Below are positions 1 through 7,461 of a stretch of 20,411 nucleotides of DNA, in pieces. Origin of the DNA: Sulfurospirillum sp. UBA6810 (GTDB taxonomy: Bacteria > Campylobacterota > Campylobacteria > Campylobacterales > Sulfurospirillaceae); NCBI GenBank assembly GCA_002469305.1, contig DKEY01000182.1:1-20411 (forward strand). The letters run 5' to 3'. Every line of letters begins with the position of its first letter. Position 1 is the stretch's first letter. The notes beneath the pieces are model-generated. The model was not told the origin of the DNA and did no database searches. It worked only from the letters and a program-made list of their open reading frames with translations. A program made the translations under genes and the position numbers.

Positions 1-515
1 ATATGCCTCCAGGAACTGGTGATGCACAGCTGACTCTAGCTCAAAGTGTTCCAGTAACAACGGGTATATGTGTAACAACACCACAGCAAGTTGCCCTTGA
101 TGATACAGCTAGAAGTTTAGATATGTTTCAAAAACTGCATATACCAATCGCTGGTATCATGGAGAATATGAGCGGATTTATCTGTCCTGACAGTGGAAAA
201 GAGTATGATATCTTTGGAAAAGGGACAACAAAACCTTTGGCTGAAAAATTTAACACACAAGTTATCGGAGAGATACCAATCGAACCAGCTGTTCGTGAGG
301 GTGGAGATGCTGGAAAGCCTGTTGTTTTCTTTAAACCAGAGAGCGAAACAGCAAAGAGATATCAAGAGTCAGCACGTAAATTGTGGGCAGAGATAGAAAA
401 AGTAAATGCAGAGGGCGGAGCAAATAATGAAGCAATCCAACCAACTGTAGGACTAAACGGTGGAGCAAGTGCTTGTTCAACCGGTGGTGCTAGCAGTGGT
501 GGTTGTGGACATTAA
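1..515 (+). CDS. mrp: Mrp/NBP35-family Fe-S cluster carrier ATPase (5' truncated by window edge)
   Basis: Only the last 171 codons are present; the reading frame is open at base 1 and the ATG at position 3 is internal, not a start. The piece begins in the family's switch region (PPGTGDAQLT, normally preceded by DM) and continues with the typical TTPQQVALDD and GIMENMSGF blocks. Known role of the family: a P-loop ATPase that binds a labile 4Fe-4S cluster at a dimer interface and passes it to apo-proteins in the cytoplasm. Odd points: the cluster-binding CxxC that usually follows ENMS is here CPDS, so the second Cys is missing. The protein ends in a Gly/Ser/Ala-rich tail with two Cys and a final CGH. 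It lies 36 bp before dapD on the same strand and may be co-transcribed. Family identity is secure; details of cluster binding are not. Confidence 0.93.
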   Translation, partial: MPPGTGDAQLTLAQSVPVTTGICVTTPQQVALDDTARSLDMFQKLHIPIAGIMENMSGFICPDSGKEYDIFGKGTTKPLAEKFNTQVIGEIPIEPAVREGGDAGKPVVFFKPESETAKRYQESARKLWAEIEKVNAEGGANNEAIQPTVGLNGGASACSTGGASSGGCGH

Positions 516-551
516 TTAGCTCTACGTGATAGAGAATACAAAAGGAAAAAA

Positions 552-1757
552 ATGTCTATAAAAAGCGTTGAAGAGTTTAAAGCTCTTGTTGCAAAAACGG
601 AGTCAATAACTGGGTATAGAAAGCCTTTAGGCTTTGGTATTGCTAGAGTTGATAGAGGTCAGCTTAATAATGATAAAATTTTACAAGCAAATTTTCCTGT
701 TATTAACTGGGATGAAAACTTTGGAAGTGCTGCAGTTTTTATCGCAGCACTTTTAGAGAGTGGAGTTACAGTTGATTTTACTGGCAGCGAATTTGTTTGT
801 GATGTGAAGAAAAAATTTGTAAAAAATGCATTGAATTACTTTGCTCCATATACAAATGAAGCAGTAGGCGAAGCACACAAAAATGTACAAGTAATCAAGA
901 CACTGCATTGGATAAGTCAAACCGATAAGCTAAGAGATGATTATAGATTGGTTTTTATTTTTGATGATGTTTCTCCAAAGAGTGTAGAGGCAGTTTATCT
1001 AAAACTATATGCACTCTCAAGTGGTAAAGCAGCTTTGAGAAGTTTAAATCTGAGTGGCGCATTTGGTGTGCTAGAAAATGTTGCTTGGTCACTGAATGTT
1101 CCAATCGAACTTGCGTGGCTTAGAGCAAATGAGATAGAGATGAAACTCCAAGGCACTTATCCTGTTATTGATTTTGTTGATAAGTTTCCAAGATACTTAG
1201 CACATGTAATTCCTGCTGATAACACACGCATCCTTGATGCTAGTAAAGTTCGTATGGGAGCACAGCTTCACGCTGGTACTACTATAATGCCAGGGGCGAG
1301 TTATGTAAACTTCAATGCTGGAACGACTGGTGCTGTTATGGTTGAGGGACGTATCAGTTCTTCTGCTATCGTTGGTAAAGGAAGTGATGTTGGTGGAGGT
1401 GCCAGTATCCTTGGCGTTCTAAGTGGAACCAATGGCAATCCAGTTGGCATAGGAGAAAACACTCTTTTAGGTGCAAACTCTGTTACTGGAATTCCTTTGG
1501 GTGATGGTTGTATCGTTGATGCAGGTATCGCAATCTTAGAGGGAACAAAAGTAGGTATTGCTTTTTCACAATTAGCTAAGATAAAAGAGGTCAATCCAAG
1601 CTTTTCATATGATGAGAACAAAGAAGAGATACAGTTTTTCAAAGCTTTAGATTTGGGTGGATTCAATGGAATTCATTTCCGTCAAAATAGTACAAATGGT
1701 ATGATTATGGCGCTAAGAAGCCAAAGAGAAGTTGTTTTAAACAGTGATTTACACTAA
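552..1757 (+). CDS. dapD: 2,3,4,5-tetrahydropyridine-2,6-dicarboxylate N-succinyltransferase
   Basis: A 401-aa protein resembling the long DapD form of Campylobacterota and Actinobacteria rather than the ~275-aa E. coli form. It transfers succinyl from succinyl-CoA to tetrahydrodipicolinate in the succinylase branch of diaminopimelate/lysine synthesis, in the cytoplasm, and so supplies peptidoglycan. The N-terminal ~220 residues form the family-specific domain. From about residue 225 the protein shows the left-handed beta-helix hexapeptide pattern, including MVEGRISSSAIVG, GSDVGGGASILG and LLGANSVTGIPLGDGC, which are characteristic DapD motifs. Start: ATG at 552, preceded by an AAAAGG A-rich ribosome site at 540-546. 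It follows mrp after 36 bp, and a strong hairpin follows its stop at 1757. Full length, no anomaly seen. Confidence 0.95.
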   Translation: MSIKSVEEFKALVAKTESITGYRKPLGFGIARVDRGQLNNDKILQANFPVINWDENFGSAAVFIAALLESGVTVDFTGSEFVCDVKKKFVKNALNYFAPYTNEAVGEAHKNVQVIKTLHWISQTDKLRDDYRLVFIFDDVSPKSVEAVYLKLYALSSGKAALRSLNLSGAFGVLENVAWSLNVPIELAWLRANEIEMKLQGTYPVIDFVDKFPRYLAHVIPADNTRILDASKVRMGAQLHAGTTIMPGASYVNFNAGTTGAVMVEGRISSSAIVGKGSDVGGGASILGVLSGTNGNPVGIGENTLLGANSVTGIPLGDGCIVDAGIAILEGTKVGIAFSQLAKIKEVNPSFSYDENKEEIQFFKALDLGGFNGIHFRQNSTNGMIMALRSQREVVLNSDLH

Positions 1758-1762
1758 TTTTG

Positions 1763-1784
1763 AGTAGGAGAGTTTTCTCCTACT
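1763..1784. terminator. Bidirectional hairpin terminator between dapD and the small Cys-rich gene
   Basis: A perfect 9-bp inverted repeat, AGTAGGAGA / TCTCCTACT, with a GTTT loop and a T-rich run after it on the plus strand. It separates two convergent genes and overlaps the stop codon (1780-1782) of the minus-strand small gene, so it probably ends transcripts from both sides. Confidence 0.8.
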
Positions 1785-1998
1785 TTCTTCTCATCTGCTG
1801 ATTCATAAACTCTTCTGCCCATTTATTGGAGATGGCATGATAAGTTTGGTTTGCAATATCATTGTCTTTAAGTATCCAACTCCCACAGTCACAGCACTTT
1901 ACATTGTACTGTTCTAGTTCAGAATAACTCATATTTTTTACATCTGTAAGTCTTTTTTTACATTCTGATTCCGAGCAAATTAATCCACTTTCCGCCAT
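1780..1998 (-). CDS. Small Cys-rich protein of unknown function (zinc-ribbon-like)
   Basis: A 72-aa acidic/polar protein, not recognised. It carries C-x4-C near the N-terminus (ICSESEC) and a CCDCG cluster in the middle, a spacing that suggests a structural zinc site; this is inference from Cys pattern only. I place the start at the ATG at 1998 rather than the upstream ATG at 2007. The only ribosome site, AAGG at 2008-2011, touches the upstream ATG but sits 9 bases from the 1998 ATG. A TATAAT -10 box lies at 2025-2030, so it probably has its own promoter although it follows the diguanylate cyclase gene by about 70 bp. Its stop lies inside the terminator hairpin shared with dapD. Confidence 0.65.
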   Translation of the reverse strand: MAESGLICSESECKKRLTDVKNMSYSELEQYNVKCCDCGSWILKDNDIANQTYHAISNKWAEEFMNQQMRRK

Positions 1999-2024
1999 AT
2001 TGCACATCCTTGATTTTTCTAAAT

Positions 2025-2030
2025 ATTATA
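2025..2030 (-). promoter_or_regulatory. -10 box for the small Cys-rich gene
   Basis: Reads TATAAT on the minus strand, about 14 bp before the AAGG ribosome site. No clear -35 is visible, which is usual for Campylobacterota vegetative promoters. Confidence 0.45.
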
Positions 2031-2067
2031 TCTTCTTATATATCGGTTAAAAGCATAATCCTTTGAA

Positions 2068-3282
2068 TTAGGCTTTTTGTGTACAATTTCTCCCATTTTC
2101 CTTTGCTTTATACAAAGCAGTATCAGCTTTTTTGATAACATCATGAGGATTTCTTTGTTCTTTAGTAGCATGTGCCAAACCTATGCTCACTGTCAATTTT
2201 AAATTTTTTTGCTTAGTAGATTGTTTAGCTTTTGTTTTTGGTGTTTCTTTTGGTCTGTCTTTATCTCTTAAAACAAAGCCTCTTTTAGCTATATTTTCAC
2301 GCAACTCTTCAAGGTACATGTAAGCATCATCTACTGTCTTATTTGGGAAGACTATCGTAAACTCTTCTCCTCCATATCTATATGCTTTTCCTCTGCCTTT
2401 AACTTCTCTAAGTTGAGCAGCAACAAGTTTTAATACTTCATCACCTACATCATGCCCATGAGTATCATTGAATTTTTTAAAAAAATCTATATCCACCATC
2501 GCAACAGTATATTTTGAGCCCAACTTTAAAAAGTCTTCTTCCAGTGCACGACGCGATGGGATAGCCGTAAGAGTATCTAAATAAGCCATCTTATAGGTGT
2601 CTTTGAGAATTGCTATGATGATAAGAATTGAACTTAGGACACAAAAGACTAAGAAATATATCTTTTCTTGAAAAAATAGGGCAGGTATGATGAGATATAC
2701 AAAAGACCAAAAAGGTACTTTTTCACTGTCTCCTTTAAAAAATACGAAAGAGATAAAAGAGATAAAAAAGAGTGAAATGAGGATTATCAATAGTGTAAAA
2801 TCATTTACTTTTATAAAATCAAATAGTTCAAAACTAAGAATTTTTAAATCAAGAGCATTTCTTAGTTCTAAGGAAAAAGTATGTAAAAAATAGTAAGAGA
2901 TTGTTAGTATAAAAAGAACAATAAAAAGCTTGGAAATTCCATAGTATGAGTGGATACCTCTCTCTTGTAAAATAGAGATAAATAAAAAACTAAAAGAGAT
3001 GCTAAGAGGATAGATATACCAAAAAGAGTAATTCCCTCCATCTAAATAAAGATAGGAAGGATAAAACATGTATAAGATAAAAAAGAGTGGGATGATTTGC
3101 AATACCAGTAATTTACTTTTTGAAAAGTAAATACAAAAAGCACTAGAGAGTATAACCATAGTTAGAGATAAGAACTTTACATAAGTATAAAATGAATGGG
3201 ATATATCCATATACCTTAAAGAAAGAAGGGCTACTATGATAATCATAATTGCTATGGTATTTAAAGAGTTTACAAATCGCAT
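2068..3282 (-). CDS. Membrane-bound diguanylate cyclase (GGDEF)
   Basis: A 404-aa protein. Residues ~8-228 contain roughly six to eight hydrophobic segments and no recognisable periplasmic sensor domain. Residues ~230-400 are a GGDEF domain: YLDTLTAIPSRRA, VDIDFFKKFNDTHGHDVGDE, the active-site GGEEF at 304-308, and TVSIGLA plus KADTALYKAKENGRN at the end. The catalytic signature is intact, so it should make c-di-GMP from two GTP at the inner membrane. The RxxD inhibitory site normally just upstream of GGEEF is not present (KGRG instead), so classical product inhibition is unlikely. A Lys-rich insert at ~345-368 precedes TVSIGLA. Start ATG at 3282 has GGAT upstream; a TATAAT box lies at 3305-3310. 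It lies downstream of a PilZ receptor gene on the same strand. Confidence 0.92.
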   Translation of the reverse strand: MRFVNSLNTIAIMIIIVALLSLRYMDISHSFYTYVKFLSLTMVILSSAFCIYFSKSKLLVLQIIPLFFILYMFYPSYLYLDGGNYSFWYIYPLSISFSFLFISILQERGIHSYYGISKLFIVLFILTISYYFLHTFSLELRNALDLKILSFELFDFIKVNDFTLLIILISLFFISFISFVFFKGDSEKVPFWSFVYLIIPALFFQEKIYFLVFCVLSSILIIIAILKDTYKMAYLDTLTAIPSRRALEEDFLKLGSKYTVAMVDIDFFKKFNDTHGHDVGDEVLKLVAAQLREVKGRGKAYRYGGEEFTIVFPNKTVDDAYMYLEELRENIAKRGFVLRDKDRPKETPKTKAKQSTKQKNLKLTVSIGLAHATKEQRNPHDVIKKADTALYKAKENGRNCTQKA

Positions 3283-3304
3283 ACTTATCCAAAATTTTTT
3301 GCTG

Positions 3305-3310
3305 ATTATA
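3305..3310 (-). promoter_or_regulatory. -10 box for the diguanylate cyclase gene
   Basis: Reads TATAAT on the minus strand, 22 bp before the ATG at 3282. It suggests the GGDEF gene can be transcribed separately from the PilZ gene upstream. Confidence 0.45.
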
Positions 3311-3325
3311 TCTAAAAATAATTAC

Positions 3326-3350
3326 CCAAGCTTGAAATATTTCAAATTGG
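3326..3350. repeat. 25-bp imperfect dyad between PilZ and GGDEF genes
   Basis: Contains a perfect 14-bp palindrome TTGAAATATTTCAA (3332-3345), flanked by CCAA and TTGG, directly after the PilZ stop codon and just upstream of the GGDEF -10 box. It could be a weak terminator for the PilZ gene or an operator for the GGDEF promoter; the sequence alone does not decide. Confidence 0.45.
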
Positions 3351-3355
3351 TATAA

Positions 3356-4441
3356 CTATTTTCCTATAAGATTTTGGATGAGATTTCTTTCATTTTCTGA
3401 CAAATTGAGTGCTATACCATATCTAAAAGCGCTCTCTTGCCCAATGATGCTAGCTACATATCCTGTTGCTTCAAAACTAAACTTAAATCCAGTTTTTTCA
3501 TCTTCATAAGAGACAAAAGCCACTATGTTTTGTCCTTTTTCTAGACTACTTTTAGAACTGCTTATAACACCAATACCACCTTCACTTATATCTATCATAT
3601 TCCCGCTAAGGTACTCATTTTCATTTGCTATGTGTACTAAGCTGGCATGGATGATGGCAGCTCTTGGATAACGCCTACTTAAAAGAGGCATTGTATTTAA
3701 TTCTCGTATGTTTTCTAAAACTATTGTTGATTCTTTTGCACATAAGATTTTTGGACTTACTGCAAAGTTTTTTTCATGTTCTTGGTTTTTCATGATAAAA
3801 GCACTATGCGGTAGTTTTAGAGCACTGAGTTGTTCATCGCTGACACTGATGACAACAGAGTTATTCCCTACTTGTTCAATTCTTGCATAACTCATAGATG
3901 TTCCAACTTCTGTATGGATGAAGAATTTTATATTTCTTCCTAAGTTACAGAGATTTTTGAGATATGCGATGCTTCCTTCTTGCATATAAGTATTGCAAGA
4001 GGTATCAAAAGTTTTATTTTCAAAACTAGAGTATTCTTTATCTTTTAACATTTCTGCAAGAGTGTATTGCTGTTTTTTGAAAACTTCTAGGATGGCTTTT
4101 ATCTTAGATACTATTACATATGCATCTATGTTTTGGTTAGAAAAGGCTTCTATAAGTTCATTTGTAAGTTCGCTATATAAAAATCCAGCATCTTGACCAT
4201 TTTCTTTCAGTCTAAATAGACAACAAAGTTGCTTTTCATAACAGTCTTTTTCATTATCATAAAGAGCCTCATAAAAGTTATTTGCTATATAATCAACATC
4301 TAAGATACAGTTAGGGCAGTTATAGTGTTGTTTGTAAACATACTTAAAAGTTTGTATAAAAGTTTTTTTGTGCTGTAAAAAAAACTTTCTCTCTTCTTCT
4401 AAAATAGAGTGGTTTTTTATCTCATTGATTTGAATACTCAT
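3356..4441 (-). CDS. PilZ-domain c-di-GMP receptor with Cys-rich helical N-terminus
   Basis: A 361-aa predicted cytoplasmic protein. The C-terminal ~105 residues are a PilZ domain: the RxxxR arm is RRYPR, followed about 30 residues later by DISEGG (D/NxSxxG), the two c-di-GMP-binding motifs. Residues ~165-255 look like the YcgR-type N-terminal barrel that often precedes PilZ. The first ~150 residues are probably helical and hold several Cys (C42, C45, C67, C73, C74 and two more), with an NCPNC motif; I recognise no known domain there. The gene is followed by a diguanylate cyclase gene, which fits a producer/receiver pair. Start ATG at 4441 has GAGG upstream and an extended -10 at 4486-4491. 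The output target is unknown. Confidence 0.85.
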   Translation of the reverse strand: MSIQINEIKNHSILEEERKFFLQHKKTFIQTFKYVYKQHYNCPNCILDVDYIANNFYEALYDNEKDCYEKQLCCLFRLKENGQDAGFLYSELTNELIEAFSNQNIDAYVIVSKIKAILEVFKKQQYTLAEMLKDKEYSSFENKTFDTSCNTYMQEGSIAYLKNLCNLGRNIKFFIHTEVGTSMSYARIEQVGNNSVVISVSDEQLSALKLPHSAFIMKNQEHEKNFAVSPKILCAKESTIVLENIRELNTMPLLSRRYPRAAIIHASLVHIANENEYLSGNMIDISEGGIGVISSSKSSLEKGQNIVAFVSYEDEKTGFKFSFEATGYVASIIGQESAFRYGIALNLSENERNLIQNLIGK

Positions 4442-4485
4442 ACTGCCTCATTATAAAGAAAATCTTACAAAAAAAATGTAGTGTG

Positions 4486-4491
4486 ATTATA
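4486..4491 (-). promoter_or_regulatory. Extended -10 promoter for the PilZ gene
   Basis: Minus strand reads TGC-TATAAT. It lies 45 bp before the PilZ ATG and back-to-back with the promoter of the ABC-F gene. Confidence 0.55.
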
Positions 4492-4542
4492 GCAAATTTT
4501 TCTTAGAAAAATGAGTGAAATTTATTAGAAAAAATAATATGG

Positions 4543-4548
4543 TATAAT
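4543..4548 (+). promoter_or_regulatory. Extended -10 promoter for the ABC-F gene
   Basis: Plus strand reads TGG-TATAAT, 27 bp before the ATG at 4576, with A/T tracts upstream and no clear -35. It faces away from the PilZ promoter. Confidence 0.6.
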
Positions 4549-4575
4549 CGCGAAAAAATATAATAAAGAGAGTAC

Positions 4576-6171
4576 ATGTTAGAAGTAAACAGTTTAAGTA
4601 TGAGATTTTCTTCACAATTACTATTTGAAGATATAAATTTGAAGTTAGATGTGGGTAAGCGTTATGGATTAATAGGCGCTAATGGCGCTGGTAAAAGTAC
4701 ATTTATGAAGATACTCTCAGGTGAGATAGAACCAACAAGTGGGAATATCTCTATCCAAAGTGGTTCAAAAGTAGGAACACTTAGCCAAAATCAATTTGCC
4801 TACGAGAGTTATACTCTCAAAGATGCTGTTATGGTCGGAAATAAAAGATTGTATGATGCTATCAAAGAGAAAGAAGATTTGTATGTCAATGGTGATTTTG
4901 AAGATGATAAGGTAAATGATAGGTTAGCAGAGCTAGAGATTATCTGTGCCGAAGAAGACCCTACATATGAAGTTGACGTGACTATTGAAAAAATTCTTTG
5001 TGCACTTGGATTTCCTATCGAAACACACAATGACCTTATGAGCTCACTCACAGGTGGCGATAAGTTTAAGATACTTCTTGCACAAGTGCTTTATCCAAAG
5101 CCTGATATTCTCTTCTTGGATGAGCCTACAAACAACCTTGATCTTGAAGCTATCTCATGGTTGGAAGAGCAGTTAAAAAGACATGAGGGAACGATGGTTG
5201 TTATCTCACATGATAGACACTTTTTAAACTCTGTTTGTACAAATATCTTAGATGTTGATTTTAGAAAGATAAGAGAGTTTACAGGTAACTATGATGATTG
5301 GTATATCGCTGCAAACTTGATAACAAAACAACAAGAATTAGAACAAAACAAAAAACTCAAAGAGAAAGAAGAGTTAGAAGCTTTTGTAAGAAGATTTTCA
5401 GCAAATGCATCAAAAGCAAAACAAGCTACAAGCCGTCAAAAAAGACTTGAAAAACTCAATATCGAGGATTTACAAGTTTCTTCTCGTAGAGATCCTAGTA
5501 TCGTTTTTAAAGCAAAAAGAGACATAGGCAATGAAATACTTGAGATAGAAGGTATCAGTAAAGCTTATGATGGAGAGCAAGTTTTGAGTGATATGAGTTT
5601 AAAAGTAGAAAAAGGTGACAAAATCGCACTTATCGGACCAAATGGTGTTGGGAAAACAACACTTTTGAGTATCTTGATGGGGGATTTAAAACCTGATAGT
5701 GGAGTTGTTAAATGGGGTGCAACGATAGAGCCTAGCTACTTCCCACAAAATACAACAGACATCATCAACGGAGACGAACAACTTTTTGAGTGGCTTCAAG
5801 GTTATGATGAAAACAAAGACTTAGATGAGATTAGAAAATGTCTTGGTCGTATGCTCTTTTCAGGAGAAGAGCAGAAAAAAAGTATAAAAAATATAAGTGG
5901 TGGGGAAAAGCACCGTATGATGCTCTCTAAAATCATGTTGCAAAAAGGAAACTTTATAGCACTAGATGAGCCAGATAACCATCTTGACCTTGAAGCTATC
6001 ATCGCTTTGGGTGAGGGACTTTATAACTTTGTGGGTAATGTTATCTGTGTCACTCACGATAGAGAGCTTATAGATGCTTTTGCAAATCGTATCATAGAGA
6101 TGAAAGCAGATGGAAGTATCATAGATTTTAAAGGTGATTACGAAACATACAAAGAGCATGTAGGTGCGTAA
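4576..6171 (+). CDS. ybiT: ABC-F family ATPase, YbiT type
   Basis: A 531-aa protein with two tandem ATPase domains and no membrane segment. It matches E. coli YbiT in length and in many blocks (YGLIGANGAGKSTFMKIL, SRFSANASKxxQATSR, SGGEKxRM). Walker A motifs are GANGAGKS (34-41) and GPNGVGKT (~354-361). The first domain has LTGGDK in place of LSGGQ plus LDEPTNNLD; the second has ISGGEK and LDEPDNHLD, where the usual Thr is Asp. ABC-F proteins act on the ribosome, entering the E site to modulate stalled or initiating ribosomes; the precise role of YbiT is less clear. The linker between the domains carries a charged coiled-coil-like arm (~240-300). Its stop overlaps the GTG start of an eIF1/SUI1-like gene. 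Confidence 0.93.
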   Translation: MLEVNSLSMRFSSQLLFEDINLKLDVGKRYGLIGANGAGKSTFMKILSGEIEPTSGNISIQSGSKVGTLSQNQFAYESYTLKDAVMVGNKRLYDAIKEKEDLYVNGDFEDDKVNDRLAELEIICAEEDPTYEVDVTIEKILCALGFPIETHNDLMSSLTGGDKFKILLAQVLYPKPDILFLDEPTNNLDLEAISWLEEQLKRHEGTMVVISHDRHFLNSVCTNILDVDFRKIREFTGNYDDWYIAANLITKQQELEQNKKLKEKEELEAFVRRFSANASKAKQATSRQKRLEKLNIEDLQVSSRRDPSIVFKAKRDIGNEILEIEGISKAYDGEQVLSDMSLKVEKGDKIALIGPNGVGKTTLLSILMGDLKPDSGVVKWGATIEPSYFPQNTTDIINGDEQLFEWLQGYDENKDLDEIRKCLGRMLFSGEEQKKSIKNISGGEKHRMMLSKIMLQKGNFIALDEPDNHLDLEAIIALGEGLYNFVGNVICVTHDRELIDAFANRIIEMKADGSIIDFKGDYETYKEHVGA

Positions 6172-6496
6172 AAATGTTTTTGAGTTAGGCTCTTCACTTG
6201 ATAGTAGTGAGACTTGGAGTCTTCAAAGTGATGAGGTTAAAAAAAAGCCTAAAGAGTTAAAGGCTTTACATGAGCACTCAATAGTTTTAAAAAAAGAGAA
6301 AAGAAGAGGCAAACCTGTAACGCTTGTTGGAGAATTTTTTATCGAAGAAACGAAGATAAAAGATTTGTGTAAAAAATTTAAAAAGACACTGGGAACTGGT
6401 GGAACATATAAAGACGGATGGATGGAGTTTCAAGGTGAATGTGGTGACAAGATAAAAGAACTTGTCAAGAAAGAGGGTTTTAGAACCAAAAACTAG
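6164..6496 (+). CDS. yciH: eIF1/SUI1-like translation factor (YciH family)
   Basis: A 110-aa protein. The C-terminal ~70 residues are a SUI1 domain: KRRGKPVTLVGEF, KKTLGTGGTYKDGWMEFQGE and the final DKIKELVKKEGF correspond to the YciH pattern. Members bind the small ribosomal subunit and affect start-codon fidelity; in bacteria they are accessory. It begins with GTG, overlapping the last 8 bases of the ABC-F gene, with AAAGAG (6151-6156) as the nearest ribosome site. Translation is therefore probably coupled to the upstream gene, pairing two ribosome-associated factors. The first ~30 residues are Ser-rich and family-variable. Confidence 0.88.
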   Translation: MRKNVFELGSSLDSSETWSLQSDEVKKKPKELKALHEHSIVLKKEKRRGKPVTLVGEFFIEETKIKDLCKKFKKTLGTGGTYKDGWMEFQGECGDKIKELVKKEGFRTKN

Positions 6497-6505
6497 GGAG
6501 TTTTT

Positions 6506-7417
6506 ATGGAACATATTATTAACACCTTGATTCCTATTTTTTCACTTATTTTGATTGGATACTTTTTTAAGCATATCAAGTTTCCATCGACTGATTTTTG
6601 GCCATTGGCAGATAAGTTTACCTACTATGTTTTGATGCCTTCATTGTTGGTATATAAACTTGCAAATGCAAATGTAAATTTAGACAACACTATCAATCTA
6701 GTAGCAACGGCACTTTTGAGTGTCGTTGCTGTTTTACTCACGCTTATTATCATCAATTTTTTTGTAAAATTTGAAAACAAAGCTTTTACCTCCATCGTGC
6801 AAGGTGGCATACGTTTTAACTCCTATGTTCTTTTGGCATTTGTTGATTCTGTTTATGGTGATAAAGGCCTTGTCATGGCTGCAATCGTCATGGCATTTGT
6901 AATTCCTTTTATAAATGTTATGTGCATCTCGACATTTGCCATCTATACGCAGAGGGGAGAGTTTTCCTTTAAATCCTTTTTCAAAACTATCATTAAAAAT
7001 CCTCTCATAGTAGCTTGTATAGTGGGAGGTGCTATAAATTATAGTGATATGGCTGTACCTATTGTCATCTTTAAGACTTTAGGTATTTTGAGCAATGCAG
7101 CACTTCCTATCGGTCTTCTCTCGGTGGGAGTTGGCTTGGAGTTTAAGTATTTGCACTCTGCAAAAAGTGAATTGATTGTTTCTACTTTTGCAAAGCTTAT
7201 ATATTTTCCTGTCATTATCTATGGTATAGGAACATTTTTTGGACTGAGTGGGATGATGATGAGTGTTGCTGTGATATATGGGGCTATGCCAACAGCAGTT
7301 TCAGGATATATACTTGCACGTGAACTTGGAGGTGATGTTACTTTGATGGCTTCTATCATCACTTTGCAAACATTGATGTGTATGGTGAGTATATTTTTTA
7401 TAATCCCTATTTTATAA
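6506..7417 (+). CDS. AEC family transporter (auxin efflux carrier superfamily)
   Basis: A 303-aa integral membrane protein with about eight to ten hydrophobic helices spread over its whole length. The pattern is typical of AEC permeases: an N-terminal PIFSLILIGYFF helix, VQGGIRFNSYVLLAF in the middle and AMPTAVSGYILARELGGD near the end. Family members export or import organic anions such as malate or malonate; the substrate cannot be read from sequence. Start ATG at 6506 follows AGGGAG with good spacing, only 9 bp after the SUI1 gene, so it is likely in the same transcript. Confidence 0.85.
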   Translation: MEHIINTLIPIFSLILIGYFFKHIKFPSTDFWPLADKFTYYVLMPSLLVYKLANANVNLDNTINLVATALLSVVAVLLTLIIINFFVKFENKAFTSIVQGGIRFNSYVLLAFVDSVYGDKGLVMAAIVMAFVIPFINVMCISTFAIYTQRGEFSFKSFFKTIIKNPLIVACIVGGAINYSDMAVPIVIFKTLGILSNAALPIGLLSVGVGLEFKYLHSAKSELIVSTFAKLIYFPVIIYGIGTFFGLSGMMMSVAVIYGAMPTAVSGYILARELGGDVTLMASIITLQTLMCMVSIFFIIPIL

Positions 7418-7461
7418 AATTTGATGTAGTATATAAAACTTAAAAATATACAGGAGCTTAC

